From Mytilinidion resinicola (taxonomy: Eukaryota > Ascomycota > Dothideomycetes > Mytilinidiales > Mytilinidiaceae): DNA of 29,476 bases. Positions 20,283-29,476 of the stretch are shown here, piece by piece; within the stretch, counting starts at the first letter, position 1; the number at the start of each line of letters is the position of its first letter. Under the pieces are notes generated by a model. It did not search any database, was not told the origin of the DNA, and saw only the letters and a program-made list of their open reading frames with translations. The translations under genes and the position numbers were made by a program. The stretch covers positions 1,653,631 to 1,683,106 of the forward strand of contig NW_022985443.1 of the NCBI RefSeq assembly GCF_010093595.1. Direction: 5' to 3'.

Positions 20283-21092
20283 AGTTCTATAACACTGCTT
20301 TTCTACTAAAGTTCTTTTTAGTTTATCTATAATATAATTAAAGTTCTTAAATCTGTTTAGAAAGCCTTATTAGGGCCCTTTGCAACCTAAATACTATTTA
20401 TTATTTTAAAATTAAGCGGCAAAGCAAGCGGCAAAGCAAGCGGCAAAGTAAAATCTAAAGCAATTATATTAAATCTAGCCTAGCCAAGACCCGATAAGTA
20501 TAAATCTATTAAAACCCTTCTTATAAAAGTCTAAGCTAATAAGACTATTTTCTAGAGCCTTAGCTTTTAGGACGACCTCCCTAGGTTTAAGAAGTGTGGA
20601 TCTGTTATAACTAAGAATATCCGGGTTAACGAAACTAATTTATTAAGTTCTAATAGTTATAAATATATAGATAAGCAGAGGCAATTTCTTACTAAACTAA
20701 TTAATTAGAAGGTTTTTCTTTGCTTAGTACTTAAGAGCACTAGAACACACTATACTATTTTTTATAAATTTAGCTGTATACTTCTATATACCCTTACCTA
20801 GGAAAAATTTACGGCAGAATTAATAGCTAAAGGCTTCTATAATAATAGCTTACGTTGTTATATCCCGCTTAAAAAACTTATAAAAAAAAAAAATAATTTT
20901 ATATCTGCTAGAGGCAGGTATTAGAGTTTTATAGAGAGGCTTAGAGGGCTTAGTGCCTTATTTTTTCTTCTTAATATCGGGTATAGCTTATATAATTTAC
21001 TAAAATCTAATAGGTATAATATACTAATAATATTTATAGATTAGAAGTTAAATTACTTAGAAAGGGCCTAGTTTATAAAAATGCAATTCTAA
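20283..21092 (+). pseudogene. Unidentified RIPed gene with low stop density and SGKA repeat
   Basis: Plus frame 3 has only about nine stops in the last ~225 codons, the lowest density of the unidentified frames, so I think it is a genuine coding relic. It includes a basic SGKASGKASGKVKSKA repeat at 20412-20459, RPDKYKSIKTLLIKVxANKT, FKKCGSVITKNIRVNETNLL, then STRTHYTIFYKFSCILLYTL (about 20736), SLRCYIPLKKLIKKKNNF, and ends near FIKMQF-stop (21092). The N-terminal basic repeat would suit a nuclear protein. No family was recognised. Confidence 0.5.
20415..20450 (+). repeat. 12-bp minisatellite, three units
   Basis: Three head-to-tail units of AGCGGCAAAGCA (the last ends in TA), in frame with the surrounding reading frame and encoding SGKA each time. 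They keep GCA and GGC words that RIP spares. Confidence 0.9.
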
Positions 21093-21304
21093 GCCTTTAA
21101 AAGGCCGGTATTACGACAGCGTTAAAGCCTTATTATTTGCTCGCCGAGAGGCTTATAGGGATATATATTAGTATAATAGCTAGTGTTATACAGAAACCGA
21201 TTATATAGGTCGGGGCTCTAAAAAGACGATTAGAAGGCGCTAAGCGGCTAAATAGCAAGCGCTCTAGATATAAACCGAGCTAGTAAGGTAGAATCTATTT
21301 ATAT

Positions 21305-21540
21305 ATTAAATTAAATAATCGCTAAATACTAGTATAGGGGATAAAAGGCCGTCGAGCGCGCCGGCGCTTCTAGCGGAGCAGACCCTATATAAAACAGATA
21401 ACCTTACGCAAGTTACGCCCTAATAACTGCTAAGCGCTAATCTAGCGCAATAACTTCTTTAGATATCTCTTAATAACTAAAGAAGTGCAGTAATAAAATA
21501 AAATAGGTTAAATACAGATATCCCTAGCTCTTAATTAAGC
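21305..21540 (+). repeat. Imperfect duplicated segment, copy 1, with a 10-bp hairpin
   Basis: The stretch from about 21311 (CTAAATACTAGTATAGGGG) and the stretch 21450-21535 reappear, shortened, at 21784-21920. Translation of both copies contains FRYLLITKE. In copy 1 the bases 21448-21481 form a perfect inverted repeat (ACTTCTTTAG, 14-base loop, CTAAAGAAGT). Copy 1 has about 105 additional bases in the middle. Confidence 0.75.
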
Positions 21541-21782
21541 TTAGTATATAGAGCGGATAGTATACGGCAGTACGCCTAAGTATATACTAGTGGTTAATTA
21601 AACCTATTAGGTTAGAAAGTAGAAAATATGCTACTTTATAAGTGCTATTAATAATAGCGCTGTTAAAAGCGGTACTAATATAGAGGAAGATGTATTCCCG
21701 CAGGCTAAGAGCTAAATCCTTACTATAATATACTACTCTTAAATTAATTTATACTAATAAGGTAAGATCTTTTTATTTAGTT

Positions 21783-22470
21783 AAATAAAATAATAGCTAA
21801 GTACTAGTATAGGGTATAAGAAGAATATATAAATACTTTAGATATCTTCTAATAACTAAGGAAGCGCAATTACAGGATAAGGCGAGCTAAATACGGCTGT
21901 TTCTAGTTCCGTGCAATTAGACACCTTTAGATTAGGCGACGTATTGCTGGGTAAAATAAACTACTTTAATATATTAGTTGCAGCTAAAACTATAGCAAAC
22001 GTAAATACTCTATTATATAATCCGGAAAGAAACTCTAGAACTATTAGAAATAGTAAGTAAAATAATATTAGGGCACCCTAATAAGGACTAATCTTTATTA
22101 GGCAACTATATAACCGGTTTTAAAGGCTTTTTATTAGGAAATAAGGAATACTCCGTTCTAGAACTAAATAATAGCATTACTCCAGGTCGGGTTTTATATA
22201 TTTAATCTCTCTGCCCTTACTAATATCTCCAGCGTATAGGTTTAGCATTTATTCTAATTAACCTCTACTAATATCGGCCTTATTACCTAATAATTAGTCC
22301 GATTACTAATATTCCGAAGTAGCTTAATTTCTAAGTAAGTTACCCTACTAATAAAAATTACTTTAATAAAGCGGCGTGAAATTAACAAAGTTTATAAAAG
22401 CAGACTTATTAGAATATTCTAAAGACCTATAAAACTACTATATTCCTATTGCCAATCCTCTAGATAATAT
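21783..22470 (+). pseudogene. Unidentified RIPed reading frame downstream of the duplicated segment
   Basis: Plus frame 3 reads through copy 2 of the repeat (FRYLLITKEAQLQDKA) into a stop-poor stretch from about 22023 (RKETLELLEIVSKIILGHPN, later GNKEYSVLELNNSITPGRVL) to about 22470. Stops are TAG/TAA except one TGA near 22377. The first part, helical and basic, might belong to a helix-turn-helix transposase of the pogo type, but I see no DDE motifs, so I leave it unnamed. Confidence 0.35.
21784..21920 (+). repeat. Imperfect duplicated segment, copy 2
   Basis: Matches copy 1 at both ends (ACTAGTATAGGGTATAAG, then TTTAGATATCTTCTAATAAC) but lacks its middle part. The hairpin is partly lost here. 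The two copies lie about 480 bases apart in the same orientation. Confidence 0.75.
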
Positions 22471-24550
22471 ATAGAACAACGCTATACCTATTACTAATAT
22501 ATAGAACTTCGCCGTGCCTATTAACAATATATTAAATATTACTATACCTATCCTAGATTACTTTTTAGCAGTTTTAAATAGACTGCGGTTTATTAATATA
22601 TATTTCCACCTTTATATCTACTTAGATAAGAGTAGTAAGGTATAGAAGGTTAGGCTAGCTAATATATTTTTTATTAGATAGACAACCTGCCCAACCTGTA
22701 GTAATATATTCTTAAGGCCTATAGTTTCGGAAATAATAACAGGGAACAGATCTATAGATTATTTTATAAGTACTTCTATATTGTCGTTTATACAGCGTAT
22801 AGCGGTTATTCGAGTTTCGCTAGTAGACTGTTTTATATTATAAATTAGCTAAATATCTAGTATATATTATAGAGTAGTTATACTCTAGGTAATATTTAGA
22901 TAAACTTAGAAAAGGCAACTAATAGTTCGGTTATATTTTTATAGGTTTTAATATTACTAGGGAAAAAGCAAAACAGCGCCGAATTATAAAGCCAGGCTAA
23001 ACCGGCTTTAAGTGCGCTTTTAGCATCGTCTGTTAGCTTATTAACCTGGAGATACGCTTTTACTATAGCTATATCTGTTTATATATTACTAAAAGCCGAT
23101 TATAGGTATAGTATTAATTATTAAAGATATATTAAAGTAGTATAAATGGAAATTTTGGAAGGGTTTAGGATTTATAGCGGTTATAGCGCGTGCACTATTT
23201 TAATGCTTAGCATTTAGACCACTTCTTAGGGCCTAGTTTCCGCATCCTAGTGCGAAACTCTATTTCGCGCTTTTTTAATAATTAACAATAATATTTATAC
23301 GCGCTAATAAAAAAGATAATAGTAGGTTATATAGGCCGCTCCTAGCATTTTCCACCCTTACTTTAGACTTTTCTAGTCCGGATTTTATTGCTCTATCCGC
23401 TAATACTTTAAGTATATTAGAGGCAGGTAAATAGCTATATAAGTTATACTACTTTATACAGGCCGCTAACACTTTATTCTCCGCAGGTATTCTTATATCG
23501 CCTTCTCCTCGCAACTATCGGCCTGTTAGGGTTAGGCTTACTGCTCCTATAGTTGCGCAAGTCTAATAACTTATTAAGCAATAGCCCCGGCTAAAAGGCA
23601 ATTCCTGTATATATATATAGCAACAACCCTTTCTAATATCCTTTTAATAGCTATTTTTACAGTACTTTTCGGCCCCTTTTAACCGCGTTTTTTACCCTTA
23701 AAACCTAGCCTTTTAGTATTATAACTTCGGACTTTAAAGCTTTCTAAGCCCCTCTAGGCTATACCTATAAGGGTTTTACTAAATAAATAGATTACTAAAA
23801 GTTAACTAAGAAGGAACTTAAACACGCTATAGTAAGGTTCTACCTTTAGTAATTATTAAATATTCCGCTAAGCAGTAATAGTATATATAAGTCTATAGTT
23901 TAAGTGCCGAAAGCGTTAATATTAAGATATCTTTCAACAGAAAAATTATTGCAATAACTGCACTCCTAAAAACCTTTATATTTTATATTCTAATATTACT
24001 AGAGGTAGATATACAGCGTCTAGGAAAGCTAAAGGTAGTTAAAAAAGGTATTAAAAATATATAGGAAACGGCCAACGCAATAGGTATAGTAGCTAGTATA
24101 GCAACTATAGCATACTTATTCTTCTAAAACTAAGGAACTAGCGGCTAATAGAGTATTATATTCTAGCTTTACGATTAAATAAATCTAAACTTAGCAGTTG
24201 CAGTTCGGATAAAAAGTGCTATTAGACTTAGAAAAAATTCTATCTATTATTACTACAACTCGCCTGCCTTAATTGTCGGCGTACCCTTTAAGTTAACCTA
24301 TTGCGTAATATTAACGGAGATAATCTGCTTAACGTGTATTTTCTATTAACTACTATATTAATTAGCTTCTAGTGTTCCGGCTATGCTATGCCACTCTATA
24401 TAGCTCGCTAATTCCTAAGCAATAGCTTAATCCGTGTATACTAACTAGCTCTTCTCCTATATATTACTTTATTCTAAATAGGGACCGTAGTTAGCTGTCC
24501 GTTAAAAGCCTCTTCTATAGTATATAATACGGCGCTTCTATATATTATTT
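22471..24550 (+). other. Strongly RIPed tract upstream of the ankyrin relic; possible N-terminal part of that gene
   Basis: About 2 kb with several short stop-poor frames (frame 3 over 23163-23940; frame 1 over 22981-23280 and from 23941). None shows a P-loop, NACHT, HET, nucleoside-phosphorylase or lipase signature, which are the usual N-terminal domains of fungal ankyrin proteins. Frame 1 is the ankyrin frame and stays relatively open from about 23941, so the ankyrin gene may begin here. Confidence 0.35.
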
Positions 24551-24552
24551 AA

Positions 24553-26295
24553 AATCTTAGTATTCCAGCAAACTTACTTATTATTATAAGTTCTATTCTA
24601 GTCTATAAATTAACTAAGCGTTTTTTTACTAAATCTAATAAAAATCCTATAAGTTATTATAATAGAAAGATCGGTAAATACTATACTACTGTAAGCATCG
24701 AGTACACTAGGCACTATTACGCAATTACCGCTCCTAATAATATCCTTCTTAATAATAGAACGGTTAGGAATATTTATAATATAATAATAATATTATTATT
24801 CCTTGCAGTTATAGTCCTTCCTAAAAATAGATTTAAGGCCAGGAGCAGGATTATACCCAACGATTTCTTAGTCTATATTAGCCTAACGCAACTACTACTA
24901 GTTCCTGGCTCGAAAATACTCTATAAATAAGTAAATAATTTTATTCTCCTCCTAAAATAGATTTAGATATATAATCTAGATTAGTTTTAGTAGAATACTA
25001 ATTTTAAAAGCAAACTAAAGGAAGTTCCGCCTATATTATACTGTGCGTTGCTAAGCGGTCTAACTAGGATTATAAGAGAATTAATTCTTAATAATACTAA
25101 TATTAACACGTAAGAAGGATTTTATAGCAACGCACTCTAGGCGGTATCGGCAACAGGCCACTATAATATTGTTAAGCAGCTGCTAGATAAGAATGCCAAT
25201 GTTAACGCGCAAGGGGGATTCTACAGCAACGCGCTCCAGGCGGTATTAGGAATAGGCCACAACAGGATCGTTAAGCGGCTGCTAGACAAGGACGCCGATG
25301 TTAATATATAAGGGGGATTCTACGGCAATATACTCTAGGCGGCATCGGCAACAGGCTATAAGCAGATTATTAAGTAGCTGCTAGATAAGGGCGCCGCGGT
25401 TAACGCGAAAGGAGGAGAGTACGGCACTGCGCTCCAAGCGGCATCGCGAAAAAACTACTACCGGCTTGTTAAGTAGTTGCTAGACAGGGGCGCCGACGTC
25501 AACGCGCAAGGAGAAAAGTATAGCAACGCACTCCTGGCAGTATTAGAAGGAGGTTACTATAATATTATCGAGCTGCTACTAGACAGGGGCGCTAAGGTTA
25601 ACGCGAAAAAAGAAAAAGAGTACGGCAACGCACTCTAGGTGGCAGCAGGAAGAGGCTACTGCAATATTATTAAGCTGCTGCTAAATAAGGGCGCCGATAT
25701 TAATATAGAAGTAGGATACTACAGCAATATACTTTAGACGGCATTGCGAGGAGGCTACTTTAAAATCGCTAAGTAGCTAGTAGATAAGGGCGCCGACGTC
25801 TGTATAAAAGAAGGATATTATAACAACGTACTACAGGCTGCAGCGCGAGGAGGGCACTTCGAGATTGCTAAGTAGCTACTAGATAAGGGCGCCGACGTTA
25901 ATACAAAAGGAGGATTCTACGCTAGCGCACTCCAGGCGGCATCGCGAGGCTACGGCCAGACCGTCGAGCTGCCGCCGAGTAATAGCGCCGACATTAACGC
26001 GCTTAAGGCGGTATTGGAACAAGGCCTTAACAAGACCGTTAAGCTGCTGCTAAAGAGGGGCGCCGACGTTAATACGCAAGGGGGAAAGTATAGCAACGCG
26101 CTCCAGGCGGTATCGGAAAGAGGCAACAACGAGATCGTCACGCTGCTACTAGGCAAAAGCGCCGACGTTAACGCGCAAGGGGGGAAGTATAGCAACGCGT
26201 TCCTGGCGGCATCGGTAAATAGCTACTACAGTACTTTTGTACTGCTCCAGGCGGCATTAGAAAAGGCTAGGCAAGATCCTTATACTGCTAAGTAA
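24553..26295 (+). pseudogene. Ankyrin-repeat protein relic of the fungal NLR-like type, incompletely RIPed
   Basis: Plus frame 1 runs without a frameshift from at least 24553 (stop-free to 24927) to the TAA at 26293-26295. The region before the repeats contains IYNLDxFxxNTNFKSKLKEV then PPILYCALLSGLTRIIREL, the segment that joins NACHT-type regions to ankyrin arrays in fungal STAND/NLR-like proteins. From about 25030 there are about 12 repeats of roughly 33 residues with the pattern VNAQGGxYxNALQAAS / GxxxIVKxLLDKGAD. Stops appear where CAG/CAA of the conserved Gln is now TAG/TAA. The last 93 codons (26014-26292) are fully open. Mutation is much lighter here than in the flanks. Such proteins act in self/non-self recognition; a nucleotide-binding domain was not found. 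NLR membership is inferred from the repeat type and linker. Confidence 0.85.
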
Positions 26296-26309
26296 ATAGC
26301 AATATTATA

Positions 26310-26400
26310 ACAGTATTAGTCCACGTAAATATTTCTAATAGTAACTTAGTCTTGATTTTAAATTATAGCTATCGCCTGGTTATTAATAAGGTTCGCACTG
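26310..26400 (+). repeat. Direct repeat downstream of the ankyrin relic, copy 1
   Basis: The segment around GTAAATATTTCTAA with flanking TAGTCC and a T/A-rich continuation to about 26400 reappears at 28595-28685 in the same orientation. It starts about 15 bases after the ankyrin stop codon, so it is probably the former 3' untranslated region. Confidence 0.75.
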
Positions 26401-28594
26401 CGGCTTCTATTTATAGGATTTAGCTAAAGCTGCTACCTAGACTTTTCTAATATACTTAAAGGGTTTAGTTATAGGCTTAATAGAGTAAGTAGAAAGCGCT
26501 GTAATAATATAAATCTGCTCTGCTATACTATTATAAGGTGCTTAGAAAGGTGTAAATAGGTGTTAATAACGGGTTATAAGGCGTTGGCACTAGTAGTACT
26601 AGATATAGGCAGGTTGTTAGAAACTACTAAATATTAGTTAAAGCTAGCCTGTTTAGTAGTACTAATTTAATTAACTAAGGTAAGCGCTTAAAAAAGGTTG
26701 CGTTTAAAGGAAAAATATAGGCTGCTTAAAAAAAGGCGAAGAAATAGTTCTATTAGGAAGGTAGAGGTCTATAATAGCAAGCGCGGATATAGGTGTTATT
26801 AATAGAACTTAAAGCACCTTCTAGTTTAAAAGGTTAAGTAATTTAAGCGTTTATAAGTTAGGCGTTTAAGGGTTCTAGATAACTAGGGCTAGCTAAGCAG
26901 CTTAGAGCTAAGATACTAAAAGGTTCTAGGCAGCGGCCGCGCTGGTTTTTGCTTGCGTTCTTAGAGCTTATATATACCTAGAGTTATTAATTAGCTGCGC
27001 AGAGAAAAAGTGTTAGCTAATATACTTAGATTAGAAGAAATCGGCTATTCCGGCGAGTTAAAAATAGTTAGGCAATAAAATCTATATAGGTTATTGCTGT
27101 TAAAGGTAGTAAATAACTTTATTAGCAACCTAAAGCGGCAATCCTAACTTTAATAAGCGCAGAGCCTTAAATATAGGAAGAGGGGAAACCTAATATCTTA
27201 GGCTTATAAAAGGGGTAGAAGTACCTAAAAAGCATAATAATATACAGGCTATTAGCTAATTAGGCAGTAAATAGAATAAGAAAGAGGAGATAATAGGGTA
27301 TAATATAAACTATAGAATACAGCTTTAAGTAAGGCTAAGTTATAGTTATATAGCTCACCCTTATACTTAACCGGCACGCTACCTAGCACCTAGTCTAAAT
27401 TAATATTGTTTTTATTTAGGAGGTTAATAAGCCTAGGAAAAGTTGCGCTGCTCCGAAGATCTACTAGCTATCCTAGGTTTATTAGCTTCTCCCTTTTCTA
27501 AAGCTAGTTTTCGAAGTTGCTTAGTTTAAGTATAAGAAATCCGGCAGGAATATATTATAACCTATACCGGTATTCTATACTAGTTATAGATCCCTTATAT
27601 TTCTTATTCTTAATATTCCTATTGCAACTACAGCAGCTGGCTAGGAGCTAACTGCGCCTAATTTATTCCCTTTGCTTAATAGACTTGCGGCAATAATTTA
27701 ACTACCTCCTAGTAAAGGATATAATAAGGTAGAAAAAGAAAATAGGTAGCAGCTAATAGTAGAAATAGGTAGGGCGTAATTAAGTTTAATAAGCGCGTGT
27801 AAAGGGCGTAACAGGTTAATATAAGTTTATAATAGCCGCTATAGTAGCGCTTATTACTAGTAACCTTAAAAAGTATATATATTAGAGGGTACTTAAAAAG
27901 GACCGCAATATAAACTATTTAACGCCGCAGCGTATAAGCTCTATTCCCTAACGCAGCTTATAAGTTCTATATATAATTAAGTTATCTATATTTCCGCGCG
28001 AGAAGAATACTTACTACTTACCCCTGTATGCAATATATATAGTATAACGCTGCTTTTTTTTATCCCTGCTATAAGTTGCGGTTAATACTCGCGTATAGTA
28101 AGGTAGCTTTTAGAGTCTATAGCTTATACTAGCGTTATAGAAAAATAGACAGCGGGCTTCCACGGCGGCGCATATTATCCCTAATAATACTAGCAGCTTA
28201 GTTATAGGGAGAATTGTAAGGAACTAGGGTAGGAATAAGAAAAAGTAGTAAGCAGCTGCGCTTCGTTCGCCGGCGGGTTTATAATAGATATGCTAGAGCA
28301 TAGTATTAATATTCGGCACTTAAGCAGGGTGCTAAAAGCTACTTTAGCTTAGAAGAATTATAGACTATTACTAGCAGCTTATATTCCGCAGAAATAGATT
28401 TTTTTACAGCTAGCCTTTCTATATATATAAAAAAATAGTATAAAGTAAAGTATTTTTGCCAATATATTTAACTAGGCTAAATTCGCTGTTATTATTAAGC
28501 CGTAAAAAACGCATAAAAAAAGGATTCTAGAGCTTTAGCTAAGGAAATAATTATAATAAATATAGGGTAGAGGGCAGTATAAAGTAGCTAAACT
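26401..28594. other. RIPed tract without a recognisable gene
   Basis: About 2.2 kb between the two direct repeats. The plus strand over 26600-26830 encodes a very Lys/Arg-rich helix (KEKYRLLKKRRRNSSIRKVE). The minus strand over 26950-26480 and 27560-27360 is stop-poor. None matches a family well enough to name. There are no RNA genes or terminal repeats that I could support. Confidence 0.4.
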
Positions 28595-28685
28595 TAAATA
28601 ATACTAGTCCGCGTAAATATTTCTAAGGGTAACTCGATTTTAGTTTTAAGTTATAGGTTATCTTAATAAAGTTTACGCTGTAGAT
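28595..28685 (+). repeat. Direct repeat, copy 2
   Basis: The partner of 26310-26400. The similarity seems to start slightly upstream (about 28570) with a shared run matching the end of the ankyrin gene region. The upstream 300 bases show no ankyrin repeats. Confidence 0.75.
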
Positions 28686-28907
28686 TAAGGTAAAGGTAAG
28701 TAAATAGTATACTAAGTTAGTATATAAGCTTTGTAAACTCCTAGAGTTTATAAATAATAATATAAAACTAGGGGCTAGGCTGTAAGTAGGCACGTAACGA
28801 AAAGGTAAATATTCTTAGTAGCGCGTTCCGTGCAAGCTTTGCAATCCTCCGTCTCCTATTAAAGAAAGTCCTTAAAAAACTAAATAATAAACGCGTTCTT
28901 TTTACTA
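28686..28907. other. Short RIPed tract between the direct repeat and the stop-free minus-strand frame
   Basis: Nothing recognisable. In the minus-strand phase of the adjacent open stretch this segment continues with a few TAG/TAA stops, so it may hold the 3' part of that gene. Confidence 0.35.
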
Positions 28908-29270
28908 AGTGTTAATAAAAAAAGGGGTATATATACTAAATATTTTGGCAGCAAATCCGTTGCAATATTTATAGGTATATAATTCTAAAGAGCTGCGCTT
29001 TAGCAGGCTGTCTACAAAGGAATAATTATTCCTATAGCGCGCAATCGTGCCTATAATAGTAAGGTTAGCCCAGCTTTCCGAGCTATTCTTAGCGGACGGG
29101 GATGCGCTACTCCCTATAGGAATGCGTATTGCGTTAACCTTATAGTAGCGCCTGCTGTAGCTAAGATTACCCGGAATAACTTCGGTTTCTGCTAACCTTA
29201 CGCCTATATAGACTCGTAAGTAGCCTGCAGTATAATAGTATAGCCGGCTAGCTAAAATATTCCTTCGCAG
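28908..29270 (-). pseudogene. Stop-free minus-strand stretch of about 120 codons, family unknown
   Basis: In one minus-strand phase there is no stop codon from about 29270 to the TAG at 28907-28905, a length unlikely by chance in this TA-rich DNA. The text includes RLAETEVIPGNLSYSRRYYK, IPIGSSASPSAKNSSESWAN and ELYTYKYCNGFAAKIF. It has no ATG; ATG codons have been turned into ATA elsewhere. Beyond the stop the same phase goes on with several TAG/TAA. A plus-strand frame over 29010-29190 is also open, so the strand is probable but not certain. I do not recognise the family. Low mutation here may mean a recent copy or a RIP edge. Confidence 0.4.
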
Positions 29271-29476
29271 TTTTTAGCTCTGTTACCAACGCTATTTATA
29301 CTTAATACCCTTCCCGTAATAATATGCGCTGCTGTAGAATTACTTTAAGTTTTAGATATATTAAGCCGAGATTCCAAGATTCTAAATATACCGATAAGCT
29401 ATAATAATAGTAAAGCGTATAGTTACAGAGAATAACAACAGTTGTATAGATCCGATTTAATATCCTTATAATAATA

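Noticed and set aside
22000..24550. Search for a NACHT P-loop, HET or phosphorylase domain upstream of the ankyrin array
   Set aside because: No GxxGxGKS/T-like motif or other signature could be found in the frames I read, so a full NLR cannot be claimed.
25950..26195. Open frame of 81 codons on the minus strand
   Set aside because: It is the shadow of the ankyrin repeats on the plus strand; its serine/leucine repeats mirror the ankyrin codons.
26600..26830. Lys/Arg-rich helix similar to the C-terminal end of pogo/Fot1-type transposases
   Set aside because: No DDE catalytic region or helix-turn-helix was found upstream, where the ankyrin gene lies instead.

Overview
This window looks like a piece of a filamentous ascomycete genome that has been heavily degraded by repeat-induced point mutation (RIP). 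Almost everywhere TA is hugely over-represented and CA/TG are nearly absent, while CG is kept. For example, in 1021-1080 I count 15 TA and no CA or TG, against 4 TA, 5 TG and 1 CA in 61-120. In every recognisable gene the damage is the same: CAG/CAA/TGG became TAG/TAA, TGT/TGC became TAT/TAC, and CAT/CAC became TAT/TAC. The few short ATG-type open frames are therefore mostly meaningless. The real content is a graveyard of pseudogenes that can only be read through their TAG/TAA codons. All calls come from manual translation and motif recognition; no search or alignment program was run.

Layout. 1-4300 (minus strand): a Tad1-like non-LTR retrotransposon (LINE A) with a gag-like ORF1, an endonuclease and a reverse transcriptase. 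It runs off the left edge, and its last ~260 bases are not mutated. 4560-6370 (plus): a second, 5'-truncated copy of the same kind of LINE (LINE B), head to head with A. 6900-7700 (plus): an aminoglycoside-phosphotransferase/choline-kinase-like (APH) relic. 8760-9050 (plus): a SANT/Myb-domain relic. 9140 and 10755: a diverged direct repeat. 11640-14400 (plus): a long unidentified reading frame. 14637-15334 (minus): a Ras GTPase relic with an intron and a CAAX box. 15600-16380 (plus): an unidentified frame. 16495-17706 (minus): a C2H2 + Zn2Cys6 transcription-factor relic with a coiled coil. 18423-19740 and 20280-21090 (plus): unidentified frames, with a 62-bp palindrome between them. 21300-22470: a partly duplicated unidentified frame. 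24550-26295 (plus): a less mutated ankyrin-repeat gene relic of the NLR-like type. 26310-29476: RIPed DNA with a direct repeat (26.3/28.6 kb) and one stop-free stretch at 28.9-29.3 kb.

The recognisable host-type genes (Ras, APH, SANT, zinc-finger regulator, ankyrin protein) have no obvious pathway in common. The likeliest reading is a block of duplicated host genes, either a segmental duplication or the cargo of a large mobile element or accessory chromosome, that was inactivated by RIP together with LINE insertions. The most unusual signals are the abrupt in-frame switch from unmutated to fully RIPed sequence inside one LINE, the preserved Ras gene architecture, and the unidentified long reading frames.
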